From Staphylococcus roterodami (GTDB lineage Bacteria > Bacillota > Bacilli > Staphylococcales > Staphylococcaceae), in NCBI GenBank assembly GCA_022493055.1, contig CP092781.1:372001-436000 (forward strand): a DNA stretch of 64,000 nt. Reading direction: 5' to 3'. Both the position numbers and the translations under genes were made by a program. Under the pieces are notes generated by a model. The model saw nothing but the letters and a program-made list of their open reading frames with translations. It was not told where the DNA came from and ran no database searches. Numbering within the stretch: the first letter of the stretch is position 1; each line of letters starts with the position of its first letter. Positions 16,345 through 26,382 of the stretch are shown here, one piece after another.

Positions 16345-16587
16345 ATGTTTGGAATGTTAATTGTCGGTGGCTTAATTGGATGGGCTGCTGGTGCTATTAT
16401 GGGTAAAGATATCCCAGGTGGTATTTTAGGTAATATTATCGCAGGTATTATTGGATCATGGGTAGGTGGCAAACTATTCGGACAATGGGGGCCTGAATTA
16501 GGAAACATTTACATCTTACCAGCATTAATTGGTTCAATTATCTTTATCGCAATTGTAACTTTAATTTTAAGAGCTATGCGTAAATAA
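16345..16587 (+). CDS. GlsB/YeaQ/YmgE family stress-response membrane protein
   Basis: 80 residues forming three Gly-rich membrane helices (GMLIVGGLIGWAAGAIMG, ILGNIIAGIIGSWVGGKLFG, LPALIGSIIFIAIVTLIL). This is the transglycosylase-associated/YeaQ family, commonly induced in envelope or general stress. The upstream sigma-B-like promoter supports stress control. No good classical ribosome site (AAGACTGAGA). Molecular role is not known. Confidence 0.85.
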   Translation: MFGMLIVGGLIGWAAGAIMGKDIPGGILGNIIAGIIGSWVGGKLFGQWGPELGNIYILPALIGSIIFIAIVTLILRAMRK

Positions 16588-16616
16588 TAAATACTCAACT
16601 TATGTTGAATTAATAT

Positions 16617-16645
16617 AAAGATGGCACTTAGTTGTCATCTTTTTT
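16617..16645 (+). terminator. terminator of YeaQ-type gene
   Basis: AAAGATGGCA / TGTCATCTTT stem with one wobble, six-base loop and T-run. Confidence 0.75.
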
Positions 16646-16764
16646 ATTTGCATGAAAACGTTCGATATGTATTATAATGTTGGAAAATATAGGCAAGATA
16701 GGATTAAAACACAATAGATTGATATGAGGAAAGGTAAGAATAAAAAAGTGAGCAATAGACAAAT

Positions 16765-16881
16765 AAAAAAGGATGACGTTGGGTTGCGCCATCCAGGAGT
16801 ATTATGTTCATGAATATAAAAGACTGTGTAGTCATTTAAGAACTACACCCATATAGTAACACATCACTAGACTAAAGACAA
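16765..16881 (-). ncRNA. putative small RNA with extended -10 promoter, minus strand
   Basis: Minus-strand promoter TTGTCT (16876-16881), 17 bp, TACTAT (16853-16858) preceded by an extended TG. The RNA would begin near 16847 with hairpin GTGTAGT...ACTACAC and end at terminator GGATGGCG...CGTCATCC plus U6 at 16765-16794, about 82 nt. The opposite strand encodes only a short Lys/Arg-rich frame. Possibly an orphan regulatory RNA or an antitoxin whose partner has decayed. Confidence 0.55.
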
Positions 16882-17016
16882 CACTATTTTCATTATTATT
16901 TATTTTAAAAGCAAATTAATTAAATATTATTAGAAAAATATTGAGAAACATCATTTCCATTTGGTTAAAAGTAATGTTATGGTAAATATGAAATATAGAA
17001 GAAGAGGAGTAATAGC

Positions 17017-17598
17017 ATGACGATTTATTTAGTTAGACATGGAGAATCGAAGTCGAATTATGATAATAAACATTCACGATCATATTTTTGTGGTCAATTA
17101 GATGTACCGTTAACGAATGCTGGCAAAAAAAGTGCAGATGATTTATGCCAATATTTTAAAGAAAAAAATATAGCACATGTATATGTGTCGGACTTATTGA
17201 GAACACGACAAACATTTAAACATATTTTTCCATATGACATTCCTTCTACGACAACACCCTTACTAAGAGAGCGTTCATTAGGGGTATTTGAGGGTAAATA
17301 TAAAGATGATGTCAGTGTTAATCCGAAATATGAAAAATATTTTAATGATCCTAAGTTTAAAGATTTTCGTCATAGTTTTTCTCAAAAAGCGCCTGAAGGA
17401 GAAAGTTACGAAGATGTATACCAACGTGTTTCGCATTTTATGAATCATGTTGTTAGTGAAAATACTGAACAAGATGATATTGTTATTGTTGCACATCAAG
17501 TTGTTATTCGTTGTTTGATGGTTTATTTTAACAAAGTTTCAAGGGAAGAAGCTGTGGATTTAAAGGTAGAAAATTGCAAGCCATATATCATTGAATAG
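17017..17598 (+). CDS. histidine phosphatase (phosphoglycerate mutase-like)
   Basis: 193-aa enzyme of the histidine phosphatase superfamily. The phospho-accepting His is in LVRHGESKSN (residues 5-14), Arg in LLRTRQTF, Glu in ERSLGVFEG, and the second His in VAHQVVIRCL. The substrate cannot be told from sequence; broad-specificity phosphatases and metabolite-repair enzymes share these motifs. Good GAAGAGGAG ribosome site. Monocistronic with its own terminator. Confidence 0.85.
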   Translation: MTIYLVRHGESKSNYDNKHSRSYFCGQLDVPLTNAGKKSADDLCQYFKEKNIAHVYVSDLLRTRQTFKHIFPYDIPSTTTPLLRERSLGVFEGKYKDDVSVNPKYEKYFNDPKFKDFRHSFSQKAPEGESYEDVYQRVSHFMNHVVSENTEQDDIVIVAHQVVIRCLMVYFNKVSREEAVDLKVENCKPYIIE

Positions 17599-17607
17599 AG
17601 AAGTTTG

Positions 17608-17653
17608 AAGGTTCTGAAGCAGTAAAATCTAACGCTGTCTCCAGAACCTTTTT
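17608..17653 (+). terminator. terminator after histidine phosphatase gene
   Basis: AAGGTTCTG (17608-17616) / CAGAACCTT (17642-17650), perfect 9-bp stem and T-run; may serve both strands. Confidence 0.8.
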
Positions 17654-17664
17654 ACATTAGGAAT

Positions 17665-18048
17665 TTAATGGAAGTCATCGTTATTAACAGGCTTACCACC
17701 AATAGCTAATGTAATGATTGCACTTACGAACAATATAATTGATGTAACAAATGACGCTACTGTAAAAGGTGTAAATTGGGTGAGTGATAATATCAATGAT
17801 AAAAAGAACCAAGAGATAGCCCCTAGAAATTGTAAAATAGCAGAAGAAATTCTAAAACTCATATTATTGAATATAGCTAAAATAAGTGCGGGCAATGCGA
17901 CTAATACCATTATAATGATGTTGAGGGTGAATAAATATGGCTGTTCAAAAGTTACTGTGTTTGGACCTGTTGGATGCATGGCTGCTAAAAATAAGCAAAC
18001 AATCGTTGATAAAATTGATAAAATAATAAAAGTAATTCGAACTTTCAT
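17665..18048 (-). CDS. four-helix membrane protein (127 aa)
   Basis: Four hydrophobic helices cover nearly the whole chain (ITFIILSILSTIVCLFLA; LFTLNIIIMVLVALPALIL; ISSAILQFLGAISWFFLSL; VTSIILFVSAIITLAIGG), ending in a short polar tail. ATG 18048 is used because AAAGGATG lies at the right distance; the ATG at 18057 overlaps that site. No family is recognised with certainty. Stands alone between convergent and divergent neighbours. Confidence 0.7.
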   Translation of the reverse strand: MKVRITFIILSILSTIVCLFLAAMHPTGPNTVTFEQPYLFTLNIIIMVLVALPALILAIFNNMSFRISSAILQFLGAISWFFLSLILSLTQFTPFTVASFVTSIILFVSAIITLAIGGKPVNNDDFH

Positions 18049-18148
18049 AATGACCATCCTTTGTTTATAGAGTCAATATAAGTATGAAATATGTTAGATA
18101 TATAGTCAAATGCGTCAACTAATGGGTGATTTTGGAATAGATAGAGTT

Positions 18149-18183
18149 AAAAAAGCATCAAACAGTAATATACTGCTTGATGC
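18149..18183 (-). terminator. terminator of the NDxxF lipoprotein gene
   Basis: GCATCAAGCAGTA / TACTGTTTGATGC on the minus strand, a long stem with one wobble, followed by T6. Confidence 0.8.
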
Positions 18184-18291
18184 ACAAATGATGACTTTAG
18201 CTAAATTGATTAGTCATTTTAAAAGATAAAGAATCGTCATGAATTATGGCTAATGTAATGATATGTTACATGCCGTAATGATAATATTCAG

Positions 18292-18918
18292 TTATTTATC
18301 AATGACATCGCTATTGATACCTTTAGATTTTAAGAAATCTTTAATTTTATCTTGTTGCTTTTTATTAACGTCTCCAGCATATTTTGTTGGTACGTCGACC
18401 ACATTGATTTTGTTTTGAGGTTGATAGTTAAGCTTTTCAATATCTTCATCAACATTGGCGATTGTACTATTTAATGCTTTGAAGTAATTCATAATTAGAT
18501 CAACGGGTTTCTTATATTCTTTAGGAATATTGTTTTCAGTGACAAATTTCTTGAAATGTAAGTCGTTTTTAACAGCTAAATTAGATAAGTGGCTAAGTGT
18601 TTCTGCTTGCTTTTCGGTTACTTTTGTTTGACTGTCAATTTGTTTGTCGAGTTTGTGTTGCATAATATATTTGTTATCAAGTATATCGCTATTTACAGAT
18701 AAATATTTTTCGACAGCTTTCTTCATTTCTTCCTCGCTAATATCACTGTTTTTCTTGTTTGAACTAAAGATATCTTTTTCTTCTAATTTTTTAGCACTTT
18801 TAGGTGCATGTATGCCAGTACTAGAATGATGGTCATCTTTGTCAGATTGATCAGCTGCACAACCTGTAAGAATTAATGTTGATGCTAAAAATGTACTTAG
18901 TAATAATCTCTTTTTCAT
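18292..18918 (-). CDS. NDxxF-motif lipoprotein
   Basis: 208-aa lipoprotein: signal with lipobox LTGC (Cys-20), then a hydrophilic, Lys/Asp-rich helical domain. It contains NDLHF (around residue 118), the motif naming a staphylococcal NDxxF lipoprotein family. Anchored on the outer face of the membrane; role unknown. AAGGAGTTATATTAC ribosome site. Not obviously in an operon with the 539-aa gene upstream (a 70-bp gap with no clear promoter). Confidence 0.8.
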   Translation of the reverse strand: MKKRLLLSTFLASTLILTGCAADQSDKDDHHSSTGIHAPKSAKKLEEKDIFSSNKKNSDISEEEMKKAVEKYLSVNSDILDNKYIMQHKLDKQIDSQTKVTEKQAETLSHLSNLAVKNDLHFKKFVTENNIPKEYKKPVDLIMNYFKALNSTIANVDEDIEKLNYQPQNKINVVDVPTKYAGDVNKKQQDKIKDFLKSKGINSDVIDK

Positions 18919-18990
18919 AATGTAATATAACTCCTTGGTTTATCTTTAATTGAAAAAATGTGCATTTATATTTAATAGAGTAACGTTCAA

Positions 18991-20610
18991 TTAGTTTGGA
19001 ATGTCACGATGACCTTGCAATGACCATAAACGTAAATGATTACGAGCATGAGTTGCTTTGTCGATAAATAATGCGTCATTTTGAATGTTGTTAAGAATAT
19101 CATTATCTATAAATAATTGCATAATTGGTTGAATCAATTTAGAAATAGGTATCGTACGTAAAAGCATAATGATTTCATTCACATACTTTTCTTTCTCAAT
19201 ATCATTTGCCATATTGATTTGTTTGCGTAGATAACTGGTAAACTCTTTAATTGCTTGATCAGATTTCAAATAGTGATGTCTATCATAATAGATTAATTCT
19301 TCAACAGAAGCTGGTACATAATATCCATCATCAGAAATATCAATGCCTGACGCCTCAGACTCGACAACATCAAATAACACAGGATGAAACACGAAGTCAT
19401 CTTCAACATAATATAGCTCAGTACCAGCTAAAGTATCTAAGCTATATTGTAACTCTTCTTTACTAAAAGTAGAGTCATAAAATCTTTGTAAAAGATATAG
19501 TAGATGATTAGTTGATAAAATACCATACAAGTTTACAGAACCAAGTATAATACGAAGAGGTAAAATATCTTTTTTATCTATTAAACCTTTCTTAATCTCA
19601 GAAATTAATTTAGTGATTGTATCATTTCTTAAGCTATCAGTTATACCAAAGTCTCCAAAATCGTCATCTTTAAGTAACATATCTAAGTCAACTTCGTCGT
19701 CCATAAATGATAACACTAAAGCGTTTTCAAACTCTGCTAAACTATTCTCAATTGTTTGTTCATCAACAAATTGATTTACAGCTTTCTCAAAATCACCATT
19801 GCCGACTTGATTCACGAAATTTTCAATATGTTTACGCACATCATTTGGCAAAATAAGACAATCATATTCAAAGTTGTAATAATAGTAAAAATGACTAGTT
19901 AAAAAGTTGTCAAAATTTATTGATTTTAGCTTTTCAAATTTAGTTAGTTCATTGTTTAATCGGTAGTTATCATCACTTTCAAGTATGCTAGAAAGAATAT
20001 CAAACTCAAATAGAGTAGCATTAGAAAACACTTGTTCAATGATGTGATTATTATTGAAAAATGCTGTCATAATTAATTCAACAAGATTTTGTTTGTTTTT
20101 ATTTGAGAATCCTTTAATACCATATTGCCTGCATATTGTTTTTAGCTCGTCATTAGTTTTTAGCAGTAAAGCATGTTCTAATGTGACATCGTTTAAGCGC
20201 GTATGTTGTCTTACACGAAACACTTCATCATTTAAATGCATATGGTCTATTGTATCTAATGTTTCGAATTCACCATAGGTACTATCTAGTACTTCTGAAT
20301 TGATATTTCTTAAAAATAAATTATTGACAAAGAACTCATCTTCATTAATTTGATAAACAAAACCTAGATGATTTGTTAGCTTTAAAATATTAACATCGCG
20401 TTTATTTATAATTGTGACAGGATTACCATTAGATATAAGTGTTTCTATAAATTTTTGTTCTGTCTTATCCATATCATGATAAATTTTATGTATATTTTCA
20501 GGGCGTAAAGCATGAATCGTGACTTCAAATCCTTCTTTTTGGGTCGGTAAATTAAAATATTCGCATGCATTTTGTAATTTTCCTGGGTATATAAAATGAA
20601 CATCAAGCAT
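18991..20610 (-). CDS. large cytoplasmic protein with SAP-like helix (539 aa)
   Basis: No signal peptide or membrane segment. Acidic and helical. Residues 145-175 (LKTNDELKTICRQYGIKGFSNKNK) resemble a SAP/Rho-N type nucleic-acid-binding helix-extension-helix. The rest gives no recognisable domain. Start ATG 20610 has a GAGGTGTGC site. The gene lies between ahpF and a lipoprotein gene, all on the minus strand, but a hairpin region (20670-20710) separates it from ahpF. Function unknown. Confidence 0.75.
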   Translation of the reverse strand: MLDVHFIYPGKLQNACEYFNLPTQKEGFEVTIHALRPENIHKIYHDMDKTEQKFIETLISNGNPVTIINKRDVNILKLTNHLGFVYQINEDEFFVNNLFLRNINSEVLDSTYGEFETLDTIDHMHLNDEVFRVRQHTRLNDVTLEHALLLKTNDELKTICRQYGIKGFSNKNKQNLVELIMTAFFNNNHIIEQVFSNATLFEFDILSSILESDDNYRLNNELTKFEKLKSINFDNFLTSHFYYYYNFEYDCLILPNDVRKHIENFVNQVGNGDFEKAVNQFVDEQTIENSLAEFENALVLSFMDDEVDLDMLLKDDDFGDFGITDSLRNDTITKLISEIKKGLIDKKDILPLRIILGSVNLYGILSTNHLLYLLQRFYDSTFSKEELQYSLDTLAGTELYYVEDDFVFHPVLFDVVESEASGIDISDDGYYVPASVEELIYYDRHHYLKSDQAIKEFTSYLRKQINMANDIEKEKYVNEIIMLLRTIPISKLIQPIMQLFIDNDILNNIQNDALFIDKATHARNHLRLWSLQGHRDIPN

Positions 20611-20724
20611 TTTTGCACACCTCGTTATATATATTTAGTTTATCATACCATGACTTTATGTCGGGATAAAAAAATAACAGCATCTTAACAAATGTAAGAT
20701 ACTGTCAGTGAAATGAATGAAACT

Positions 20725-22248
20725 TTAGTTTCTGATAATATAGTCAAAGGCATTTAAAGCTGCGTTTGCACCTGCGCCCATTGAAATAATAATTTGTTTG
20801 TTCTTCTGATCTGTGACATCACCAGCTGCGAATATACCAGGAACATTCGTATTATTGTTACGATCAATCACAATTTCACCACGTTCGTTTAATTCAACAG
20901 CATCGTTTAACCATGATGTGTTTGGAAGTAAACCAATTTGAACAAAGATACCATCTAAGTTAAGTAAATGCTCTTCGCCAGTACTCATGTCTTCGTAACG
21001 TATGCCTGTAACATGGTCTTCGCCTACAACTTCAGTAGTTTTAGCATTTGTTTTGATATCAACATTTGATAATGAACGTAAACGATCTTGTAACACGTTG
21101 TCAGCTTTCAATTCACCAGCGAATTCGAATAATGTTACGTGATTAACGATACCTGCAAGATCAATTGCTGCTTCAACTCCAGAGTTACCGCCACCGATTA
21201 CTGCTACGTCTTTATTTTCAAATAGAGGTCCGTCACAGTGCGGGCAGAATGCAACACCTTTATTAATCAATTGTTCTTCACCAGGAATGTTTAGCTTACG
21301 CCAACCTGCACCAGTAGCAATAATGACTGTTTTACTTTCTAATACTGCTCCGTTTTCTAACGTAACTTTAATTGCCTCGTCTGTCTTTTCGATATCAGTA
21401 GCACGAATGCCTGTCATTGCATCAATATCATATTGGTCAATGTGCGCTGCTAAGTTAGAAGAAAATTCAGAACCAGTAGTTTCTTTAACAGTAATGAAGT
21501 TCTCAATGCCGGCAGTATCATTTACTTGCCCACCGATACGATCAGCAACTATACCAGTACGTAAACCTTTACGCGCTGTGTAAATGGCTGCACTACCACT
21601 AGCAGGGCCACCACCAACGATTAAAACATCATAAGGTTCTTTATTTTCAAACTCAGATGCATCTGCCGTACTACCTAGTTTAGAAAGAATATCTTGGATT
21701 GTCATACGACCATTGCCAAATTCTTCACCATTTAAAAAGACAGCAGGAACTGCCATGATGTTTTCAGATTCTTCACGGAACACTGCACCATCAATCATAG
21801 AATGCGTGATGTTTGGATTAATCACACTCATTAAGTTAAGTGCTTGAACGACATCAGGACATTTTTGACAAGTTAAACTAATAAAAGTCTCAAAATGGAA
21901 TGAACCTTCTAAGTTTTTAATTTGATCAATAATAGATTGTTTTTCTTTAGGTGCACGACCACTTACTTGTAAAATTGCTAAAACAAGTGAGTTAAATTCG
22001 TGACCTAATGGAATACCTGCAAATGTTACACCTGTTTCTTCACCAGGACGATTGACTTCAAAACTTGGTGTGCGTTTTAAAGATTTTTCAGAAAGAGATA
22101 GTCTAGGTGACATATCAGTAATTTCTGTCAACAAATCTTTAAGTTCTTTGGACTTATCATCTGAACCAAGGCTGGCAACGAATTCAACGTTGCCCTCCAT
22201 TAGTTCTAATAGTTGTTTAAGTTGTTGTTTTAAATCAGCATTAAGCAT
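20725..22248 (-). CDS. ahpF: alkyl hydroperoxide reductase subunit F
   Basis: NADH:peroxiredoxin oxidoreductase that regenerates AhpC. 507 aa, normal length. The N-terminal thioredoxin-like tandem has CQKCPD (about residue 129); the flavoprotein part has FAD motif DVLIVGGGPASGSAA, redox-active CPHCDG, NAD motif AVIGGGNSGVEAA, and the C-terminal FAAGDVTDQ. It follows ahpC by 15 bp, so the two are co-transcribed. Neighbouring PerR box implies peroxide induction. Confidence 0.97.
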   Translation of the reverse strand: MLNADLKQQLKQLLELMEGNVEFVASLGSDDKSKELKDLLTEITDMSPRLSLSEKSLKRTPSFEVNRPGEETGVTFAGIPLGHEFNSLVLAILQVSGRAPKEKQSIIDQIKNLEGSFHFETFISLTCQKCPDVVQALNLMSVINPNITHSMIDGAVFREESENIMAVPAVFLNGEEFGNGRMTIQDILSKLGSTADASEFENKEPYDVLIVGGGPASGSAAIYTARKGLRTGIVADRIGGQVNDTAGIENFITVKETTGSEFSSNLAAHIDQYDIDAMTGIRATDIEKTDEAIKVTLENGAVLESKTVIIATGAGWRKLNIPGEEQLINKGVAFCPHCDGPLFENKDVAVIGGGNSGVEAAIDLAGIVNHVTLFEFAGELKADNVLQDRLRSLSNVDIKTNAKTTEVVGEDHVTGIRYEDMSTGEEHLLNLDGIFVQIGLLPNTSWLNDAVELNERGEIVIDRNNNTNVPGIFAAGDVTDQKNKQIIISMGAGANAALNAFDYIIRN

Positions 22249-22263
22249 GTTTGTAATGCCTCC

Positions 22264-22833
22264 TTAGATTTTACCTACTAAATCTAAACCAGGTTGCAAT
22301 GTTTTAGCGCCTTCTTCCCATTTAGCTGGACATACTTCGCCTGGGTTTTTACGTACGTATTGAGCTGCTTTGATTTTGTGAGCTAATGTGCTAGCATCAC
22401 GGCCGATACCGTCAGCATTAATTTCAGATGCTTGAACAACACCGTCTGGGTCGATAATGAAAGTACCACGTTGAGCTAAACCTGTAGCTTCATCTAATAC
22501 ATCAAAATTACGAGTGATTGTTTGTGAAGGGTCACCAATCATAGTATAAGTAATTTTGCTGATTGCATCAGAGTGGTCATGCCATGCTTTGTGGACGAAG
22601 TGTGTATCAGTTGAAACTGAGAATACATTTACGCCTAATTTTTGTAATTCTTCATATTGATTTTGTAAGTCTTCTAATTCAGTTGGACAAACGAATGAGA
22701 AGTCAGCAGGATAGAAACATACTACGCTCCATGAACCTTTTAAATCTTCTTCTGTAACTTCTTTAAATTGATCTTTTTTTGGATCAAAAGCTTGCGCTGT
22801 AAATGGTAAGATTTCTTTGTTAATTAATGACAT
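22264..22833 (-). CDS. ahpC: alkyl hydroperoxide reductase subunit C (peroxiredoxin)
   Basis: 2-Cys peroxiredoxin that reduces H2O2, organic peroxides and peroxynitrite. 189 aa. Peroxidatic Cys in FVCPTELED (residue about 49) and resolving Cys in EVCPAKW (about 168). AGGAGGAAGATATTT precedes ATG. First gene of the ahpC-ahpF operon with a PerR-type operator 60-75 bp upstream. Confidence 0.98.
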   Translation of the reverse strand: MSLINKEILPFTAQAFDPKKDQFKEVTEEDLKGSWSVVCFYPADFSFVCPTELEDLQNQYEELQKLGVNVFSVSTDTHFVHKAWHDHSDAISKITYTMIGDPSQTITRNFDVLDEATGLAQRGTFIIDPDGVVQASEINADGIGRDASTLAHKIKAAQYVRKNPGEVCPAKWEEGAKTLQPGLDLVGKI

Positions 22834-22892
22834 AAATATCTTCCTCCTAAGAATTTAAGTATGAATTAGAACTATTAATTGATTGTGCTTAA

Positions 22893-22907
22893 TTATAATA
22901 ATTCTAA
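22893..22907 (-). promoter_or_regulatory. PerR box of ahpCF
   Basis: TTATAATAATTCTAA differs in one position from the PerR operator TTATAATNATTATAA. It overlaps the likely -10 TATAAT of the operon on the minus strand. The remaining intergenic DNA to 23322 shows no gene. Confidence 0.8.
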
Positions 22908-23322
22908 TCTCTTAGTTAGCATTATTACATTTTGATTCAGAATAGTCAACTGGATAACTTTGCAAAACGAATGATTAATTTTAAATTAGGGTAATATATT
23001 AAAAAGTGCTTTGAGAATGGTTTTTGTAGTAAAAGTAGGGAATATTAACGATTATAATTAATACCATGACTGTAATGTAAAATATGTAAAGAAATAAATT
23101 GGCTATTCTCAACTAAGTCAACCTTATTGATAATGATGTGAGAATATTGGTTAGAGATAAATAGATTATGAATGCAATTACAGTACATTCAAGTGATGCG
23201 CAATATTTTGAGTAGTTTAATTATTATCGTATAAGCAAATAATTGCTATAAAAAAGTTTAGGAGTGTACAATTGCAATATGAAGATTTTTAATTAAATGT
23301 AAAATGTTGAGGAGTGGGTAAC

Positions 23323-24078
23323 GTGTCAGATCATGTATATAATCTTGTGAAAAAACATCATTCGGTTAGAAAGTTTAAAAATAAACCATTAAGTGATGAT
23401 GTTGTAAAAAAATTAGTAGAAGCAGGTCAAAGTGCTTCGACATCTAGCTTTTTACAAGCATATTCAATTATCGGTATTGATGATGAGACAATAAAAGAAA
23501 ATTTACAAGAAGTTTCTGGACAACCTTATGTAGTAGAAAATGGCTATTTGTTCGTCTTTGTAATTGATTATTACCGTCATCATTTAGTCGATCAGCATGC
23601 TGAGACTGATATGGAAAATGCATACGGCTCAACAGAAGGTTTATTAGTAGGCGCAATTGATGCGGCATTAGTTGCTGAAAACATTGCAGTTACTGCTGAA
23701 GATATGGGCTATGGCATTGTCTTTTTAGGTTCATTAAGAAATGATGTTGCACGAGTTCGTGAAATTTTAGACTTACTTGACTATGTCTTCCCATTATTTG
23801 GAATGGCAGTAGGGGAACCAGCAGATGATGAAAATGGAGCAGCCAAACCACGCTTACCGTTCGAACATGTCTTTCACCATAATAAGTATGATGCTACTAA
23901 AGAAACACAATATGCAGAAATGGCTGATTATGATCAAACAATTAGTCAATATTATGATCAACGTACAAACGGTGCTCGCAAGGAAACTTGGTCAAGACAA
24001 ATTGAAATGTTCCTAGGAAACAAAACAAGATTAGATATGTTAGAACAATTGAAAAAAGCTGGACTCATCCAGCGATAG
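23323..24078 (+). CDS. nfrA: NADPH-dependent oxidoreductase NfrA (nitroreductase family)
   Basis: FMN-dependent NADPH oxidase/nitroreductase linked in S. aureus to disulfide and oxidative stress. 251 aa from GTG 23323, chosen over the GTG at 23314 because GAGGAGTG lies just before it. N-terminal FMN-binding HHSVRKFKNKPL and ASTSSFLQAY; central NIAVTAEDMGYGIVFLG; C-terminal arm typical of FRP-type enzymes. Placed next to ahpCF among redox genes. Confidence 0.92.
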   Translation: MSDHVYNLVKKHHSVRKFKNKPLSDDVVKKLVEAGQSASTSSFLQAYSIIGIDDETIKENLQEVSGQPYVVENGYLFVFVIDYYRHHLVDQHAETDMENAYGSTEGLLVGAIDAALVAENIAVTAEDMGYGIVFLGSLRNDVARVREILDLLDYVFPLFGMAVGEPADDENGAAKPRLPFEHVFHHNKYDATKETQYAEMADYDQTISQYYDQRTNGARKETWSRQIEMFLGNKTRLDMLEQLKKAGLIQR

Positions 24079-24094
24079 CAAGATACAAAAATGA

Positions 24095-24141
24095 CCCGCC
24101 CCCACAAGCTTAAAATGATAAGTATAGCTTGTGGGGGCGGG
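24095..24141. terminator. strong bidirectional terminator nfrA / tcyP
   Basis: CCCGCCCCCACAAGCT (24095-24110) and AGCTTGTGGGGGCGGG (24126-24141): a perfect 16-bp GC-rich stem between convergent genes. Confidence 0.85.
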
Positions 24142-24157
24142 TATTTCTTGCAATGAA

Positions 24158-25541
24158 TTAATGTGAAGTTAATGCAGCATCGTCATTAGATTCAAAAGTA
24201 TCTTTATCCCAATGTTTAGTTAACTTAGCGGTACCTGTACCAGCTAGCATTGCATCGTTCACATTTAATGCTGTTCTACCCATATCAATTAATGGTTCAA
24301 CAGAAATGAGCACACCGGCTAAAGCGACAGGTAAGTTTAACGTAGACAATACCAATATAGATGCGAATGTCGCACCGCCACCGACGCCAGCAACGCCGAA
24401 TGAACTGATAATCACGACAGAGATTAATGTGACAATAAATTGTAAATCAATTTCCACATTAGCAATAGGTGCAACCATTATTGCAAGCATGGCAGGGTAA
24501 ATGCCAGCACAACCATTTTGCCCGATAGATAGACCGAATGTTGCTGCAAAATTGGCAATTCCCTCCGGTACACCTAGACGTCTTGTTTGTGTTTGAACAT
24601 TCAACGGTAAGGATCCAGCACTTGAACGAGATGTGAATGCAAAGATTAATACTTCTAAAGTCTTTTTAACATAACGGATAGGATTAATACCTAATACACT
24701 TAAGATGATTAAGTGGATAATATACATAGTGATTAATGCAGCATACGATGCGATTAGAAATTTTCCTAAAGTCCAAATAGCACCAAAGTCACTTGTAGAT
24801 AATGTGTTAGCCATAATTGCTAACACTCCGTATGGCGTTAATCTTAAGACAAACGTCACAATCGCCATAACTAATGAATAGATAGCATCCACGTCTAAGC
24901 AATTCGCCGTGTTCGGGCTGTTTGCGAGCTACACGTAAATAAGCAAATCCTACAAATGATGCAAAGATAACTACCGCAATCGTTGAAGTTGCACGTTGTC
25001 CTGTAAAATCTAAGAATGGATTTTTCGGTAATAGCTCCAAAATTTGTTGTGGTAAGGTATGTGCTGTTAAATCTTTAGCTTGCTTAGCAATTTCACTACC
25101 TCGCGCTTGTTCAGCATTGCCAAGATTAATAGTTGATGCATCTAAACCAAATAGTAAAGCATATACGACACCGACAATAGCAGCAATTGTTACGGTACCG
25201 ATTAGAAACATAAAAATGAAACTACCAATTTTTGCAAACTTTTCCCCAATTTGAATTTTAGTAAATGCAGCTACGATAGAGATGAAAATTAAAGGCATCA
25301 CTATCATTTGCAATAATGCGACATAACCTTGACCTACGATGTTATACCAATCACTTGTAGACGTAATGATATTAGAATTTGTACCGTAAACAAGATGTAA
25401 TAATATGCCGAATACAATGCCAATACCTAAAGCTGTGAATACACGTTTGGCAAATGAAACATGTTTACGAGCCATAAGATGCAATATTATGATGAAAATG
25501 ATTAAAGCAACAATATTGATTAATGTTAGAAAAGCATTCAT
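24158..25541 (-). pseudogene. tcyP: L-cystine transporter TcyP, frameshifted
   Basis: Sodium or proton symporter of the DAACS family for cystine uptake. The two halves read in different frames and meet near 24890: ...RKQPEHGELLRRG in one frame and VDAIYSLVMAIVTF in the next. Loss of one copy of a tandem CGTGG (CGTGGCGTGG to CGTGG) explains the shift exactly; restoring 5 bp gives 462 aa, the usual TcyP length. Both halves are otherwise intact (transport motifs ASFVGFAYLRVA, FTSRSSAGSLPLN). As sequenced the C-terminal helices are not made. Start ATG 25541 after AAGGAG. Confidence 0.9.
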
Positions 25542-26269
25542 GAACGACACTCCTTAAATTTAAAATATAATCCCGACTATTGAACTAAGAATAATATTGA
25601 TTATAAAATATTTCAAGAGGGCATTTGTAAATTAACTTAATTGTGATGAAATTCGACTGTTGGCATAAGGGAATTTGAAAATGAAACGTTATTAATTTAG
25701 TAGAGAGGTGAAAAGGATAAATAGAGTGACGAGCTAGTCGGTTAAAGTTGATGGTCGAAAATGTTAACTGCGTATTAAATGTAATAAAGTAAAATGTTGG
25801 TTAAAGAAGCAACAATAAAAATATTTCTACGGAATAGAGGGGAGAAAGTTTGTCATGTATACAAATGTATCTCTCGAATAGAAATGGAGAGATTGTAATT
25901 TAAATGATGTTTCTAACTCAGTATTTAGTGAGTCAAAAGGTAATAAAATATTACCCATGAAAAGCCTTCAATTAAAAACACTAAACAAATAAAGTGTGAC
26001 AATAATGTTTAATCAAAAGTATTATGCTGTGCAGGTGGTAGTTCGAAAGCTACCGTAAACAAATAATTTTGTTTCAGCAAAAGGCGTTTGATGTGCTGAC
26101 GAATGTGAGCGTGCGTGATTGCTAAATAACTATCGCAGCCAAATATCTAAATTTAATAGGCTTATAAAGATTGAATTTATTTAGAAATTCAATTAAGCCA
26201 TCCCACTTAAAAGTAACACACTATAAAAATTTATTCAAAATTAAATTTTAATCATAAATAATAATTAAA
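25542..26269. other. 728-bp intergenic region without supported gene
   Basis: No open frame with a ribosome site is supported. Visible elements: an ATAATCCCGACTATTGAAC stretch just before tcyP that might bind the cysteine regulator CymR (weak), a small hairpin GGTAG...CTACC near 26035-26052, and TCAGCA...TGCTGA near 26073-26099. Confidence 0.5.
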
Positions 26270-26308
26270 AACCTGAAACAAACTAACTAACTTGTTTCAG
26301 GTTCTATG
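26270..26308 (-). terminator. terminator of the coiled-coil protein gene
   Basis: AACCTGAAACAA (26270-26281) / TTGTTTCAGGTT (26292-26303), perfect 12-bp stem; on the minus strand it is followed by TTTTAATTATT. Confidence 0.8.
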
Positions 26309-26382
26309 AATTGATAATTAAATTTATGGTTAAATTTCAGCTTTACGTATTGAATGTTGAAATTTGAGCTCAAATCACAAAA

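Noticed and set aside
17714..18070. 118-codon plus-strand frame
   Set aside because: Exact antisense shadow of the four-helix membrane protein gene, lacking a ribosome site.
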